DNA from: Zoroaster sp. YZ-2022
Taxonomy: Eukaryota > Echinodermata > Asteroidea > Forcipulatida > Zoroasteridae
Direction of reading: 5' to 3'
Length of the DNA stretch: 64,000 nucleotides
NCBI GenBank assembly: GCA_029582265.1
Contig: CM055828.1
Span: forward strand, 18,269,056-18,333,055
Shown here piece by piece: positions 1 through 11,267 of this stretch. Made by a program: the position numbers and the translations under genes. Below the pieces are notes generated by a model. That model worked only from the letters and a program-made list of their open reading frames with translations. It ran no database searches and had not been told where the DNA came from. How positions within the stretch are numbered: the stretch's first letter is position 1; each line of letters begins with the position of its first letter.

Positions 1-552
1 AAACATCATCACAATAATCATTGTGCCTTGGCTATATAGGAACTATCAAAAATAATGTGATGGCTAACAGAAATTCATCATAAGAGTTCAGCATACAACC
101 ACACAAAAATGTTGCTCTGACTCCACTTGTTGATCTTGGGCAACTGACTTTGATGTTGATGGAGCTCATGTATACCTGGGAGTTGACCAAGAGATGCTAG
201 GGCACTGTAGGAATGGGAAAAAAAACATGTTCACATGAATGTTTGGATATGATGTAGAAGGGAAGGTACATCACTGGTTATTACTTGATTGCACAATTAC
301 TGAATTATTTATTACCTACAGCTAACTGGATGTGACGCAGTTAAACAATTATTCTGCTTATTGTGTTCTTATTTTAAAGAAAACTGAAAAAAAATATATA
401 CACATTTACTAATATTTTCCTAAAGAATTATGAAGGGTTTTCACACTTTTCTCATGACTTAGACTCCCCATTGAGCTCAAACTTTAACATATTCATTATT
501 AAACGATCTTCATTCAAAGTAAGTAAATATTACCGATAACAGCTGTTATGCT
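1..552. other. AT-rich non-coding stretch
   Basis: No reading frame longer than chance and no RNA gene is visible. The first ~108 bases are repeated almost exactly at 1,319-1,425, so the stretch opens with one arm of a local duplication. The rest is unremarkable AT-rich DNA. Confidence 0.6.
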
Positions 553-790
553 GTTGTACTTTCCATTTGAGAGGACAACGGTCACGATCAACAGGACATG
601 GAATCGGAGTGCTAGTTTTAGATTACCCCGGTGACTGAAAATAACACCCCACATGATAAGGTCATAATTATCAATGCTGCTGAATAAATGATCCAGTAAG
701 TTTCAGTTACTGTGTTCATCTTAAACAAGGACACCGATTCCATGCCCTGTTGAAAGTCTGCTCTGACCATGATGTTGTCCCTTTAATATG
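553..790. mobile_element. Foldback MITE-like element, copy 1
   Basis: The two ends are imperfect inverted repeats: the left end reads GGACAACGGTCACGATCAAC then AGGACATGGAATCGGAGTG, and the reverse complement of the right end reads GGGACAACATCATGGTCAG then CAACAGGGCATGGAATCGG. The body holds no coding frame. Related copies are at 20,285-20,517 and 63,840-64,000, which shows a dispersed family. The copy at 63,840 has CCCTTTAA next to its end, so the target may be TTAA-like, but no clean target duplication can be read here. Confidence 0.6.
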
Positions 791-1318
791 GACAATTTAA
801 CATTAAGCATGCACAAGGGGGGAAAAACTTGAATGCACAACTTAATTTTTTCTAAATGAGAAATTGTTTCTGTAAATCTGATTTTGTTTTATAGAAAAAC
901 AAATATTTACATAAACTAAGTTTTCTATATAAACAAAAATTAAAAAAATAATAATAAATGGGATAAAAAAAAAAAATCTGAATCAATCAAGATTTACTCT
1001 ACCTTGGCAATGCTTTGTAGCTGTGAATATTGGAAATGGAATCAGGCTGAACTCTACATGGTGATGATGCAAGTAAAACTACTGGCAGTGATGTTTTCTC
1101 ATACCTATAAAACAAAACAACAGCTAATGAAATAATGGTGGATATGATGGACATGGTGCATATTAAAAATCCGTACTCGTACTCGTACTCGTACTCGTAC
1201 TCGATACCTGGGCATCGATGGTGGAAATTACAACTAATTCACTGGAAATTGTTCTCATAATTATCACGTCTGTATTGTAAACATCATCACTATCTCATAA
1301 TTACCATATCTGTATTGT
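791..1318. other. Non-coding spacer with a hexamer microsatellite
   Basis: AT-rich DNA without a gene. It contains A-rich runs near 940-980 and a (CGTACT)n microsatellite at 1,172-1,203. A short phrase, GTATTGTAAACATCATCAC, occurs twice around 1,271-1,330. Confidence 0.6.
1172..1203 (+). repeat. (CGTACT)n microsatellite
   Basis: About five tandem copies of the hexamer CGTACT, perfect over 32 bases. Confidence 0.9.
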
Positions 1319-1425
1319 AAACATCATCACAATAATCATTGTGATAGGAACTATCAAAAATAATGTGATGGCTAACAGAAATTCATCATCATAAGAGTTC
1401 AGCATACAGCCACACAAAAAGCCCC
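1319..1425 (+). repeat. Second copy of the window-start repeat
   Basis: Direct repeat of bases 1-108, differing by a 14-base gap after CATTGTG, a three-base ATC insertion and a point change. The flanks differ, so this is a short local duplication or two copies of one dispersed element whose ends I cannot define. Confidence 0.75.
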
Positions 1426-2384
1426 ACGAGTATATTATATTATCAAACAATATTTCTCTTTTATTACTCTTACCTGTCCAACAATAATCCTACAAATGCG
1501 ACATTCATGGTATTTATGGTCACCATCACGTTCAACAGTCAAATTCCTGAGTGTTTGCCATCATTTGAGGTTGGCTGGCCCGGCAATGGTCGCCAGGCAT
1601 GCGTCGTATTATTGCCGTAGACGGTGAGCCTTTCTTCGCCCAGCCCGCTTGGTCGAAATTCTGGCGTTGATTTTTACGGATGGCCTCCCAAACTGAACAG
1701 TTTTTGTCACTTTTTTATTGGCGTTGATATGATGAAGGGGCTCTGACGATGTTCCGAATGAAGGCGTCATTGTTGTTTCGAAAACTAAACTCGCTGGTAG
1801 TATCATAATTCAAAATACCCGACACGAAAAGCACCACAGTGGTCGAGACCTGCTTTACATTTCCACGCGAAAAGTGTTGACATAATTATGGCCTAACCGG
1901 CGGGCTCACGCCTCGGGCGCTTGGCCGCGCTGACGCCCATGGCTGTACTGGCAGAGTCTTGGTTCGGTTCCCGGTGTCTTGGGAAACTGCCAAGACTTTC
2001 GCCTTTTTGTCGATTTTGACAATTTTCACCCATTGTTTCAAAATCATTTCACTTTTGTCAAGTATCAATGAATTATAAAAATAATTATTCTTGAATTTGG
2101 TTCAGTAATAATCTTTTTAAACGTCTGAAAGTGCGACTATTTCTTTTGTCCTCGTGAGTTTTCTGGACAAATTTTTGTTCAAAAAAGTCACATGACATTG
2201 TTTTTTGTACAATAACAGAAAAACGACGCATTTTTCAGGGGTATTTGTGTGGACAATTATATTCTACTTTTGAAAGATCTTTCCAACCATGTATGAAAAG
2301 CAATGAAATATTGAGGGGCGTTTTTATCGCCCAATTTCGCGCGACAAAGGCGGTGTACGTGTACCTTTAAGGGTTTAGGTTTGA
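1426..2384. other. Non-coding stretch, nothing recognised
   Basis: Short frames exist on the minus strand (1,609-1,806 and 1,886-2,068), but they lack any recognisable motif. Local GC is higher at 1,560-1,990 than in the flanks. No RNA gene or repeat structure was seen. Confidence 0.5.
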
Positions 2385-3256
2385 ATTTGGACTGGTAAGG
2401 GTTAAATAGGGTTAGGGCTATCTAGGGTTAGGGTTAGCTAAAGTTATGGTTAGGATTACGGTTATTTAGGGTTAGGTTAGCTACGGTTAGGGTTAGCTAG
2501 GTTTAGGGTTATCTAGGGTTAGGGCTAGCTAGGGTTATGGTTAGGGTTTAATAGGGTTATGGTTACGGTTAGCTAGGTTTATGGTTAGGGTTGGGTTTTG
2601 GTTGGGTTAGGGTTAGGGTTAGCTAGGGTTAGGGTTAAGGTTACAGTTAGGGTTACGGTTTTCTAGGGTAAGGGTTAGCTACGGTTAGGGTTAGGGTTAG
2701 GTTAGGGTTAAATAGGATTAGGGCTAGCTAGGGTTATGTTTGAGTTTGGGTTAAGGTTAGGGTTAGGGTTACGGTTTTCTAGGGTAAGGGTTAGATATAC
2801 GGTTAGGGTTAGGTAAGGTTACGGTTATCTAGGGTTAGGGTTAGGGTTAGGTAAGGTTACAGTTATCTAGGGTTAGGGTTAGCAAGGGTTAGGTTTGGGT
2901 TTAGGTTAGGGTTAGCTAGAGTTAGGGTTAGGGTTACGGTTAGCTAGGGTTAGGGTTAGCTAGGGTTAGGGTTAGGGTTATTTATGGTTAGGGTTAGGGT
3001 TAAATAGGGTTAGGGTTAGTGTTAAATAGGGTTAGGGTTACGGTTAGCTAGGGTTAGAGTTAGGGTTATGGTTTGGGTTAGGGTTAGCTAGGGTTAGGGT
3101 TACGGTTAGCTTAGGGTTTAATACTGTTAGAGTTGGGGTTAGGTAAGGTTAAGGTTATCTAGGGTTAGGGTACGTTAGCTACAGTTAGGATTAGTATTAG
3201 CTAGGTTTAGGGTTTGCTAGGGTTAGGGTTAGGGTTATCTAGTGTTAGGGTTAGGG
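2385..3256 (+). repeat. Degenerate telomere-like (TTAGGG) array, left block
   Basis: Irregular array of GGGTTA units mixed with variants such as AGCTAGGGTTAGGG, GGTTACGGTTA, TTAAATAGGG and TTATCTAGGG. The order is not a pure telomeric tract; it looks like an interstitial telomere-related satellite with a loose longer period. The part from about 2,770 to 3,250 resembles 7,880-8,345 phrase by phrase. Confidence 0.85.
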
Positions 3257-3278
3257 CCCTTACGAAAATGTCAGAGTA

Positions 3279-3815
3279 CCACACACATTTATGTGGTAAT
3301 GCCAATGCTGGGTATCCCAGTCCTGTGGTATTCTTGTGGTACATGTAGATACCACAGAAATTACCACAGGAAAAGCATTATCACCGGAGTACCACACAAA
3401 TTTATGTGGTAATGCCAATGCTGGATATCCCAGTCCTGTGGTATTCCTGTGGTACTTCAGTGGTACATGTAGATACCACAGAAATTACCACAGGAAAAGC
3501 ATTATCACCGGAGTACCACACAAATTTATGTGGTAATGCCAACGCTGGATATCCCGGTCCTGTGGTATTTCTGTGGTACTTCAGTGGTACATGTAGATAC
3601 CACAGAAATTACCACAGGAAAAGCATTATCACCCGAGTACCACACAAATTTATGTGGTAATGCCAACGCTGGATATTCCGGTCCTGTGGTACTTCAGTGG
3701 TACATGTAGGTACCACAGAAATTACCACAGGAAAAGCAAATATCATCAGAGTACCACACAAATTTATGTGGTAATGCCAACGCTGGGTATACCAGTCCTG
3801 TGGTATTCTTGTGGT
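3279..3815 (+). repeat. ~112-124-bp tandem repeat (left subterminal)
   Basis: Five consecutive units begin at about 3,279, 3,391, 3,515, 3,639 and 3,753. Each contains ACCACACAAATTTATGTGG, which is itself a palindrome, then CCTGTGGTA and TACCACAG in opposite orientations. The open frames across it are by-products of the period and are not genes. Confidence 0.85.
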
Positions 3816-6800
3816 TGGGTATTTGCATGGGGGTATAGATTTCATAAGAAAGTTATTATTATTCACTTTAGATTTAGTAGGATTTCCCGGCTATTTTAAA
3901 AGATTTTTCATTCAAATTTACCAGCTACATGTATCATGCATTCAATTTCATCCACAAAAAATTTCACACAAAACCATTTTTTTTTAAACAAAACCAATTC
4001 ATTTGCCATTCAATTTTAAAGTTTTGTCACCCTCATTTAGTCACCAGGTCAAGAACACAAAGTTGTTGCTGAATGGCAGCATTCAAATTCGTCTTACATA
4101 AATTAGAAAAATTTGATTTCACAATTATTGGCGTAGACTAGACAAAATTGAATACTCCGGGACAAAAACAGTGTTTGAATTTACTTGCCATTGTTTGAAT
4201 TTACTTGACGAAATTAACAGCCAATTTATTTGTTGAACTTAACTGTTGATATTGTCTGACAAAAGATGAAATAAACATTTGAAGTGCACTAAACCAATGT
4301 TGATGGACAAATTCGAATTTGTTCTGTGATTTCTGTCATCAGTAAGATTCATTTAAAGGGAAAAAATCAATGTATACAGGTTTACCACAGGAGCGTACCG
4401 CAGGTACCAGACACCACAGGAACATTACCGCAGGTACCTAATGGGTTATTGCATGTACCCATTCATTTCAACAGGCCAGTGTACTAGAATCGTATTTTGT
4501 AAGAATTGTAACTGGACCTAATTGTAAGTGGAAAATAATTTTCATAGGCAACAAAATATTGCATATTTTATTCTTTGTAACTTTATTTATGTTTTTCACT
4601 ATGCATGATATTGTTTTACTCTTTTTGGGTACTCAGAATTTTTCTTGAAATGTTTTGACTTTTTAAAAGATATTGTTAGTACTTATCACAAAAAACTTGC
4701 CCTCCATTGACTTTGTACACATCATCTATGCAAGGGAACTTGTTTTTTTTAATGCGTGGCCATGTGACGCAGAGTACCAATGATTTGCACCAAGCCTGTA
4801 CAGCAGTACAGGATAAGGCTTGTATGATGCATGTTACCAGCTAAATAACTGTTTATTCAGTGCACATGTTTGAAATGTTATATTGGCTTGTATATTTGTA
4901 ACAATTTTGTCAATTTAAGTATTGAAATATAGCCCACTAGTGATTATAGTTACTGTAGATTAATAGAATAGAATCAGATGGAGTTATGCTGCCATGAATT
5001 TGCTCTGTAGTCTGACATAACTGCACTAATTAAGTGACTAGTTACGTTACCTGATGATGTACATGTAGGTATTGTACTATTGTATTATCATGTACATATG
5101 TAGTGTACAATACACACAGTTTACATTCATGATGGAAGGCCGCATAACGTTAGAACCATGATGGACAAGACATGAACAGGAAGAAAGGTAAGAATTCCAT
5201 ATATACTCAAGCCTGAGAACCTGATGTGCACATTTTGTCGCAGTTTTCACGAATTGATGCGACTGCTCAAAAATTTAATTGATTTTAAAATTAATTTTAC
5301 TTTTTTAATTATCAAAGTTTAGAAGGTACTTACTGATACCTTTCTTTCTGCCAAATTTCAAGTCTTGAAACACCTACATTACGTTGGTTAGAACTGTGTC
5401 TCCTACATTGTTGGATATGTTTGATATGAGAATATGGCAATAGTAACATAACAAAATATCTATCTTTGTTTACTTTAGAGTGCTTCATGGATCGTCTCAT
5501 AGATGAGAGCTAATGAGGAAGTGAAAGCTCCGTTAAGGCTGTGAAGTTTAAGAAGTACATGTATATTTCAGAAAAAATACAGGACATTAATAGACTAATA
5601 AGGAAACAGATAAATTAGTAAAATTGAGTTTGTCATTGGTGATTCGGATGAAACTTTCTCTAAAAATGAAAATTTTTGATTGACCAGTCGATATTAATAA
5701 TGTCCGCTATTTTCTCTCTACAGACCAAAAACCTATTTCTTGTATTGTCTATCATACTACAATAGAGGGAATTTTGAACAGATAAAAATGTTAATTATAA
5801 ACATGTGGAAAAGGCAAACACCTACATGTAAATGTGCTACTGTGCCAGTGACATCGCTGATTATATTTGGTAGAAATTTTATCTAGATCCATTTAGGTGC
5901 TTGCCTTTTCCACATGTTTATAATTAATAACTTTACACTGTTAATTAAGAAGATTCTAGGAGCTTGGTGTGTTTGTGATTTACAAAATTTCAATCCCTTC
6001 AAATGCTATTGTGTGATAGAAAATACAAAAAATAGGTTCTTTGGTGACTTTAATTAGTAAGTAAGACTAATTGCGTTGACACCATGTGGAATCTCATTTG
6101 AGTAGTAATTAGTTCTGAAAAGAACTGGAGGGACAACTCGATGTTTCGATCAGTATGCTCTGATCGTCCTCAGGAGAATGCCGGACTCTGGAAAATGTTG
6201 CTGCTTAAGTAGACTGCTGGAGGATCATCCCATGAATTAATTACTTTAATTAGTGCTTGCCATTTCCACATGTTTGTGATTAATGACTTTAAATTGCCAG
6301 TGCCCAGTGACCGCTGATTATATTTGGCAGAAATGTTATCTATCCAATTAGGTGCTTGCTTTTTCAACATTTATGATTAAAAACTTTACATTGTTACTAA
6401 GATGATGAAAGTGTCTGAAAGACAATTTTGCTTCCTTTATAAAAGCCTGGTGCTTTTGTGATTAACAAAATTTCAATTAAATAGGTTCTTTGGTTACTTT
6501 AATTAGTGCTTACCTATTCTACAATTTATGATTAATGACTTTACATTTTTACTTAAGATGGTTAAGGTGTCTGAAAGACAATTTTGCTTCCTTTAAAGAA
6601 GCTTGGTGAGTTTGTGATTAACAACATTTCAATCCTTTTAAAACCTATTGTCTGATAGAAAATACAATAAATATGTTATTTGGGACTTTATTTAGTTTGT
6701 GCAAAGGTCATATCATTAATTAACTTGAATTTAATTTATTAAGTTGAAAAGAAATGTTATAACAAAACCGCAATATAAACTGCAATATTCACAGTATTAT

Positions 6801-7309
6801 GGAATTTAGATCCATTCAGTTATTGCCATTGCTCAACTTCCTAATGAGATGGTTTTCACCAACAAAGCTTTTAATTTACATGCATATGGATTGAAGTCCA
6901 GTTGTTGAATGATGCCATTGTAAAACATTTTTAAATGGTTAAAACTCTTCAGTGACTATTAAAACATATATTAAAGAGATGCTACATCTTTGGTAAGTGT
7001 TTGGTTAATGCATCCATAATTTATAAGAGTAGATGTGTGTATAATAACAAATAACTTGTGAGAATTTCAGCTAGTTTTGTTGGGCTGTTTACGAGAAAAA
7101 ATAGTGTAAATTGCATTCAGCCTTTTGTCTACACATTGTAATGGTTAAAAATTCACGCGCATGATAATTTTGAAATCACAGTTCTTTGCCTCTTTTCTAA
7201 AAAAAGGGACAAGACTTCAGACGGTATCTTCACAGGATATTTTGTTATTTATACTTTTTTAAATATTTATTACATGTGTTGTATTCTGAATTTTCTCCTG
7301 GGCATCACA
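3816..7309. other. Core of the TIR element, no gene seen
   Basis: AT-rich DNA without a convincing coding frame. It holds a short TACCACAGG-type cluster at 4,380-4,435. An imperfect ~33-base inverted repeat lies at 5,793-5,823 against 5,894-5,928 (phrase AAACATGTGGAAAAGGC). Degraded repeats of that phrase occur at 6,250-6,660. A Penelope-like tail is at 6,066-6,180. Confidence 0.5.
6066..6180 (-). mobile_element. Penelope-like tail with hammerhead-like core, copy 1
   Basis: Shares the phrase GACACCATGTG..GAGTAGTAATT..GTTCTGAAAAGAACTGGAGG with 9,696-9,819 and, in part, with 18,478-18,551. On the minus strand it reads CTGAGGA, a 7-bp stem CGATCAG/CTGATCG around a six-base loop, then AAAC, which fits the CUGANGA...GAAA core of a hammerhead ribozyme. 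Penelope-like elements are known to carry hammerheads. Stem III and the cleavage site are not clear. Confidence 0.45.
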
Positions 7310-7780
7310 GAAACATTACCACAAGTTACATGCCTGTGGTAACGAGCCTGTGGTAACGTGCCCTATGGTACCTGTGGTAATGTTCCTGTGGTAACGTGGC
7401 TGTGGTACCACAGGAATGTTACCACAGGAACATTACCACAGGTACCATAGGCATGTTACCACAGGCTCGTTACCACAGGAACATTACCCCAGGCATGTAA
7501 CTTGTGGTAATGTTCCTGTGGTACCTGTGGTAATGTTCCTGTGGTACCTGTGGTAATGTTCCTGTGGTAATGTTCCTGTGGTACCTGTGGTAATGTTCCT
7601 GTGGTAATTTTTCTGTGGTAACAATCCTGTGGTAATGTTCCTGTGGTAATTTTTCTGTGGTAATGTTCCTGTGGTAATGTTCCTGTGGTAACGTGCCTGT
7701 GGTAATGTCCCAAAAAACCACAGGACAATTCCTGTGGTAATGTCCTGTGGTATTTTTTGTGGTAATACCACAGGACATTT
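7310..7780. repeat. TACCACAGG/CCTGTGGTA short palindromic repeats (right subterminal)
   Basis: Dozens of copies of CCTGTGGTAATGTTCC and its complement, head to tail and head to head, filling the right subterminal 470 bases of the TIR element. Three overlapping minus-strand frames of 90-102 codons here are a consequence of the repeat and are not proteins. Confidence 0.85.
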
Positions 7781-7789
7781 TTGTAAGGG

Positions 7790-8625
7790 AGGGTTAGGTA
7801 AGTTACGGTTATCTAGGGTTAGGGTTATCTAGTGTTAGGGTTATCTAGTGTTAGGGTTAGCTACGGTTAGGTTTAGGGTTTGCTAGGGTTAGTGTTAGAT
7901 ATACGGTTAGGGTTAGGGTTAGGTAAGGTTACAGTTATCTAGGGTTAGGGTTAGGTAAGGTTACGGTTATCTAGGGTTAGGGTTAGCAACGGTTAGGGTT
8001 AGGTTTGGGTTTAGGTTAGGGTTAGCTAGAGTTAGAGTTAGGGTTACGGTTAGCTAGGGTTAGGATTAGCTAGGGTTAGGGTTATCTAGGGTTAGGGTTA
8101 AATAGGGTTAGGGTTACGGTTAGCTAGGGTTAGGGTTAGTATTAAATAGGGTTAGGGTTAGGGTTAGCTAGGGTTATGGTTTGGGTTAAGGTTAGGGTTA
8201 GCTAGGGTTAGGGTTACGGTTAGCTTAGGGTTTAATAGGGTTAGGTAAGGTTAAGGTTATCTAGGGTTAGGGTTAGCTACAGTTAGTATTAGCTAGGTTT
8301 AGGGTTTGCTAGGGTTAGGGTTATCTAGTGTTAGGGTTAGGGTTAGGGTTAGGTAAGTAACGGTTATCTAGGGTTAGGGGTTAGGGTTAGCTACGGTTGG
8401 CTCAGTTAAATAGGGTTAGGTTTAGCTAGGGTTGGTTTTAGGGTAAGGGTTAGGGTTAGGGTTAGGGTTATCTAGGGTTAGGGTTAGGCTAGGGTTAAAT
8501 AAGTTTAGGGCTATCTAGGGTTAGGGTTAGTTAGGGTTGGGTTGGGGTTAAATAGGGTTAGGGCTATCTAGGGTTAGCGTTAAATAGGGTTAGGTTTAGC
8601 TAGGGTTAGGTTTAGGGTTGAGGCT
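7790..8625 (+). repeat. Degenerate telomere-like (TTAGGG) array, right block
   Basis: Same irregular GGGTTAG/AGCTAGGG/GGTTACGG vocabulary as 2,385-3,256, in the same orientation, with long phrases shared in order (for example GGTTTGGGTTTAGG followed by AGCTAGAGTTAG). It begins directly at the right TIR of the 4.5-kb element. Confidence 0.85.
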
Positions 8626-8754
8626 TGTATTACAATGAACATGTGATACATGCAAACTTGAACCACCAAGAATTCATGCCCAATAATCCAAAACGAAATA
8701 TGGCCAATCTTAGCCATTGTAGCCTATTTTATGGTTTCTTGTTCCCGGCGGCTA

Positions 8755-9095
8755 TTTATTTTTCTGCAGTACACTTCGTCAACGGCTTATAAATTGGCAT
8801 ATAAATCTAATTTAAAAAAAGGTTCTTCAATAATTAATTCACCGATTCGATTGGCATGGTAGTCTAGTGGTTTGAACGCTTGCCTTTGCAAAAAATAAAA
8901 GGTACCGAGTTCAAGACATTTCAACATTTTCGTAATTTTGTTTTTATACTACAAAATTAATTCAGAAGCAAAGCCTTTCTATATAATAGTAATTCAATGT
9001 TGCAGAGGATTTTTATTTTAAGGATAATAAAGTCAGAAATTCATTTTTAGTATACAAATGCATATAGTGGACGAAGTGTACTGCAGAAAAATAAA
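8755..9095. mobile_element. Short element bounded by a perfect 26-bp inverted repeat
   Basis: Bases 8,755-8,780 and 9,070-9,095 are perfect reverse complements over 26 bases (core CTGCAGTACACTTCGTC). The 341-bp segment encodes nothing and encloses the tRNA-Ala-like sequence at 8,850-8,926. It is probably a MITE or a foldback SINE derivative. No target duplication is obvious. Confidence 0.6.
8850..8926 (+). repeat. tRNA-Ala-like pseudo-tRNA
   Basis: Contains an A-box-like TGGTAGTCTAGTGG and a B-box-like GGTACCGAGTTCAAGAC around CTTGCCTTTGCAAA, resembling a tRNA-Ala with TGC in the anticodon position. The stems are too damaged for a functional tRNA, so it is a SINE head or pseudo-tRNA. Confidence 0.45.
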
Positions 9096-9385
9096 ATCGC
9101 TGCCTGGCGAAGTTTGACCTGTAGGGCTCTTTTGTAAACGTAATGTCATTGGGCTCATCATCCACTTGGAAAGTACGTTTTGATGTTTCGTATGTGAACG
9201 ATGAATCCAATACATATAAATGTAAACTTACTACATTGTGATAAAAGTCTGTTTATTGACAGATGACTGATTATTAATTTCGGACGTGCAAATTAACATG
9301 AACAGGAATTTAATTGGCGGAATTCTTGCTTCGACACGAGTTGTGCCCTTCACCGACGTACAGCTAGCTCAGAAGTACACAGGCA

Positions 9386-9465
9386 AGCTCTGTGGTTGAG
9401 AGAGGTTAGATCGTCTGTACTAGTAAGCAGGTGGTCGCAAGTTCGAGTCTCGCAAGAGTCGCCTA
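9386..9465 (+). repeat. Degenerate tRNA-like sequence
   Basis: TGTGGTTGAGAGAGGTTAG followed ~40 bases later by GGTCGCAAGTTCGAGTCTCGC, the spacing and B-box expected of a tRNA-derived head. The acceptor stem does not close, so it is not called as a tRNA gene. Confidence 0.35.
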
Positions 9466-11234
9466 TTGGTGTTGTTTGAAAGTACCGACTAGAGCTGAGC
9501 TACGTATGTTAATTGTATAAATATTTATCATGAGGATACACAAAATCCTAATATACTGCAGCCAGTACACCCGATTTGCATTTGAAACACCTATACACAC
9601 CAGCTTTTATTTATTTTTTATTAACACCAAATAAAATTACATACACATCTTGGATGTAATTAGCATAACTAGCACAGCATAATTAGCCAAGTATAAGTAA
9701 AACCAATTGCGGTGACACCATGTGAAATTCTCTATTGAGTAGTAATTGGTTCTGAAAAGAACTGGAGGTTACAGCTCGACGTTTCGATCAGTATGCTCTG
9801 ATCGTCTTCATGAGAATGCAGTTACAAGTTTTACCTAGCAATGTATAGTTTCACAAGTTCTATATAACATTTGCTCGGAAGAGCACTTCAGACAGAATAT
9901 ATTTCAGGATGATTGATACTTTTACAAATATCACATAAAGGTAGCTTTTAGGTAAAATTTGCAATCAGGTAATTACCAACTTGTACTTTCCTTTTAATGC
10001 ATACAAGAAGATGATAATACTTCTGCAATAACACATACATCTGCAATGTATTCTTTACAATGCCAGTTTATAATGTACAATAAAGCCATTGACAAAAAAA
10101 TATTAAAAGTTTTATCATCAATTTTTATCAGTGAAAAATGAAGACGTATATTTTTTTAAACTTTATTGTGAACACATAAACAGTGATGGTTTATGATTTA
10201 AGTAGTTTATTATTATTTGTTTTAATTATTTTTTTAATATTCACTTCACAACAGACGAAGGCTAAAAACAGAATATATTTTCTATCATTGGAATATTTGT
10301 GATGCGCACTGATGATAAACCGAATTGTTTTCCTAAATGGCCAAATCTGAATCATAGAATAAACGCAGGTCTACGAATGGCTATTTCAAGATAAACTATA
10401 CATTCACATGTACATGCCATGTTAAAAACGGTAGATATTTTCTATTTAGCACATAATACTTATCAAACTTTCCTTTGAATACAACATTTAGTTCTGTAAA
10501 ACTGCTAAGGCCACTAAATCTGGTTGAATCGTGTGTGTACATGTACGTGTCAATGGTCAGAATGGGCAGGGCCAGCAGGTGCCAAACAACGGGTGGTTCC
10601 AGGCCCCTCCCCATTTTTCTGCCAATTTAAAAAAAAAAAAAAAAATTAAGCTTTTTTTAAGGAGAGACCATGATACGTTTTTAACTATGCGACTTAAACA
10701 TTTCCTCCATGACAATAAAAAAAAAACATTTGAAGAAGTTTATGGTAGAACAAATGGTAGGCTGATTACAACACAGGCTATATATCTTTAAACAAACACA
10801 GAGACTGTTATCCATTTAATAGTACAGCACTATTTAACTCTGCCACTTTAAATATAAAAGTTACCGCATTCCACCAGAAACATTGGGAAAATAAGGCCCA
10901 AAAAGTCCCCGGTTTCTGGTCTATGTACACGTAGCCTCAGACCCGCACGTCGGCATTTTTTTTTTTTTTTACGATTTGATTTGATTTGATTTGACGGATT
11001 GATATGAAACGATGTACAATTGCAGCCAAAATTGCTGAATCGATTGAAATTCTGCTGCGCTTGTGTTGTAAACGACTTTTTCATATGGGTATGAACGTTT
11101 GCCCGATTTGAGGCCTCTCTCTTAGCCATCATACTTTGTATATGGAAGATTTGGTCTGGCATATACATCATGTATTTCCCTGTTGGGGGAAAAAAAAAGG
11201 GTATACATGTATAGAAAGCGGGTATATGGGTATG

Positions 11235-11235
<1 letters not shown>
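9466..11235. other. AT-rich non-coding stretch
   Basis: No gene was recognised. Low-complexity tracts lie at 10,629-10,645 (A run), 10,958-10,971 (T run) and 10,973-10,994 (GATTT repeats). The phrase GGGTGGTTCCAGGCCCCTCCCC near 10,590 looks like the end of a GC-rich MITE, but its partner was not found. Confidence 0.45.
9696..9819 (-). mobile_element. Penelope-like tail, copy 2
   Basis: Same family as 6,066-6,180. The 7-bp stem CGATCAG/CTGATCG and the following GAAAC are intact on the minus strand, but the preceding core reads ATGAAGA instead of CTGANGA, so this copy would be inactive as a ribozyme. Confidence 0.45.

Positions 11236-11266
<31 letters not shown>
11236..11266. repeat. (TA)n microsatellite
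   Basis: Uninterrupted TA dinucleotides for about 30 bases. Confidence 0.9.

Positions 11267-11267
<1 letters not shown>

Larger units (their letters stand above)
3257..7789. mobile_element. 4.5-kb TIR element inside the telomere-like array
   Basis: Left end CCCTTACGAAAATGTC (3,257-3,272) and right end GACATTTTTGTAAGGG (7,774-7,789) are inverted repeats of 16 bases with one mismatch. Telomere-like DNA abuts both ends exactly. AGGG or AGGGTTAGG(G/T) flanks both sides, but in a TTAGGG array this cannot fix the target duplication length. Both subterminal regions are packed with TACCACAGG repeats in both orientations, a pattern known from DNA transposons with multiple subterminal transposase-binding sites. 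No transposase frame is seen, so the copy is non-autonomous. The superfamily is unknown to me. Confidence 0.65.

Noticed and set aside
2385..3256. True chromosome end
   Set aside because: Units are highly irregular, lie internally with sequence on both sides, and recur at 7,790-8,625; interstitial array.
3336..3899. Frames of 66-85 codons on both strands
   Set aside because: They follow the ~120-bp tandem repeat exactly and repeat the same peptides; no independent coding signal.
7456..7778. Three overlapping minus-strand frames of 90-102 codons
   Set aside because: They are translations of the CCTGTGGTAATGTT repeat in all three frames, as expected when the repeat lacks stop codons.
8850..9465. 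Functional tRNA genes
   Set aside because: A and B boxes are recognisable but acceptor and anticodon stems do not close; treated as SINE heads or pseudo-tRNAs.
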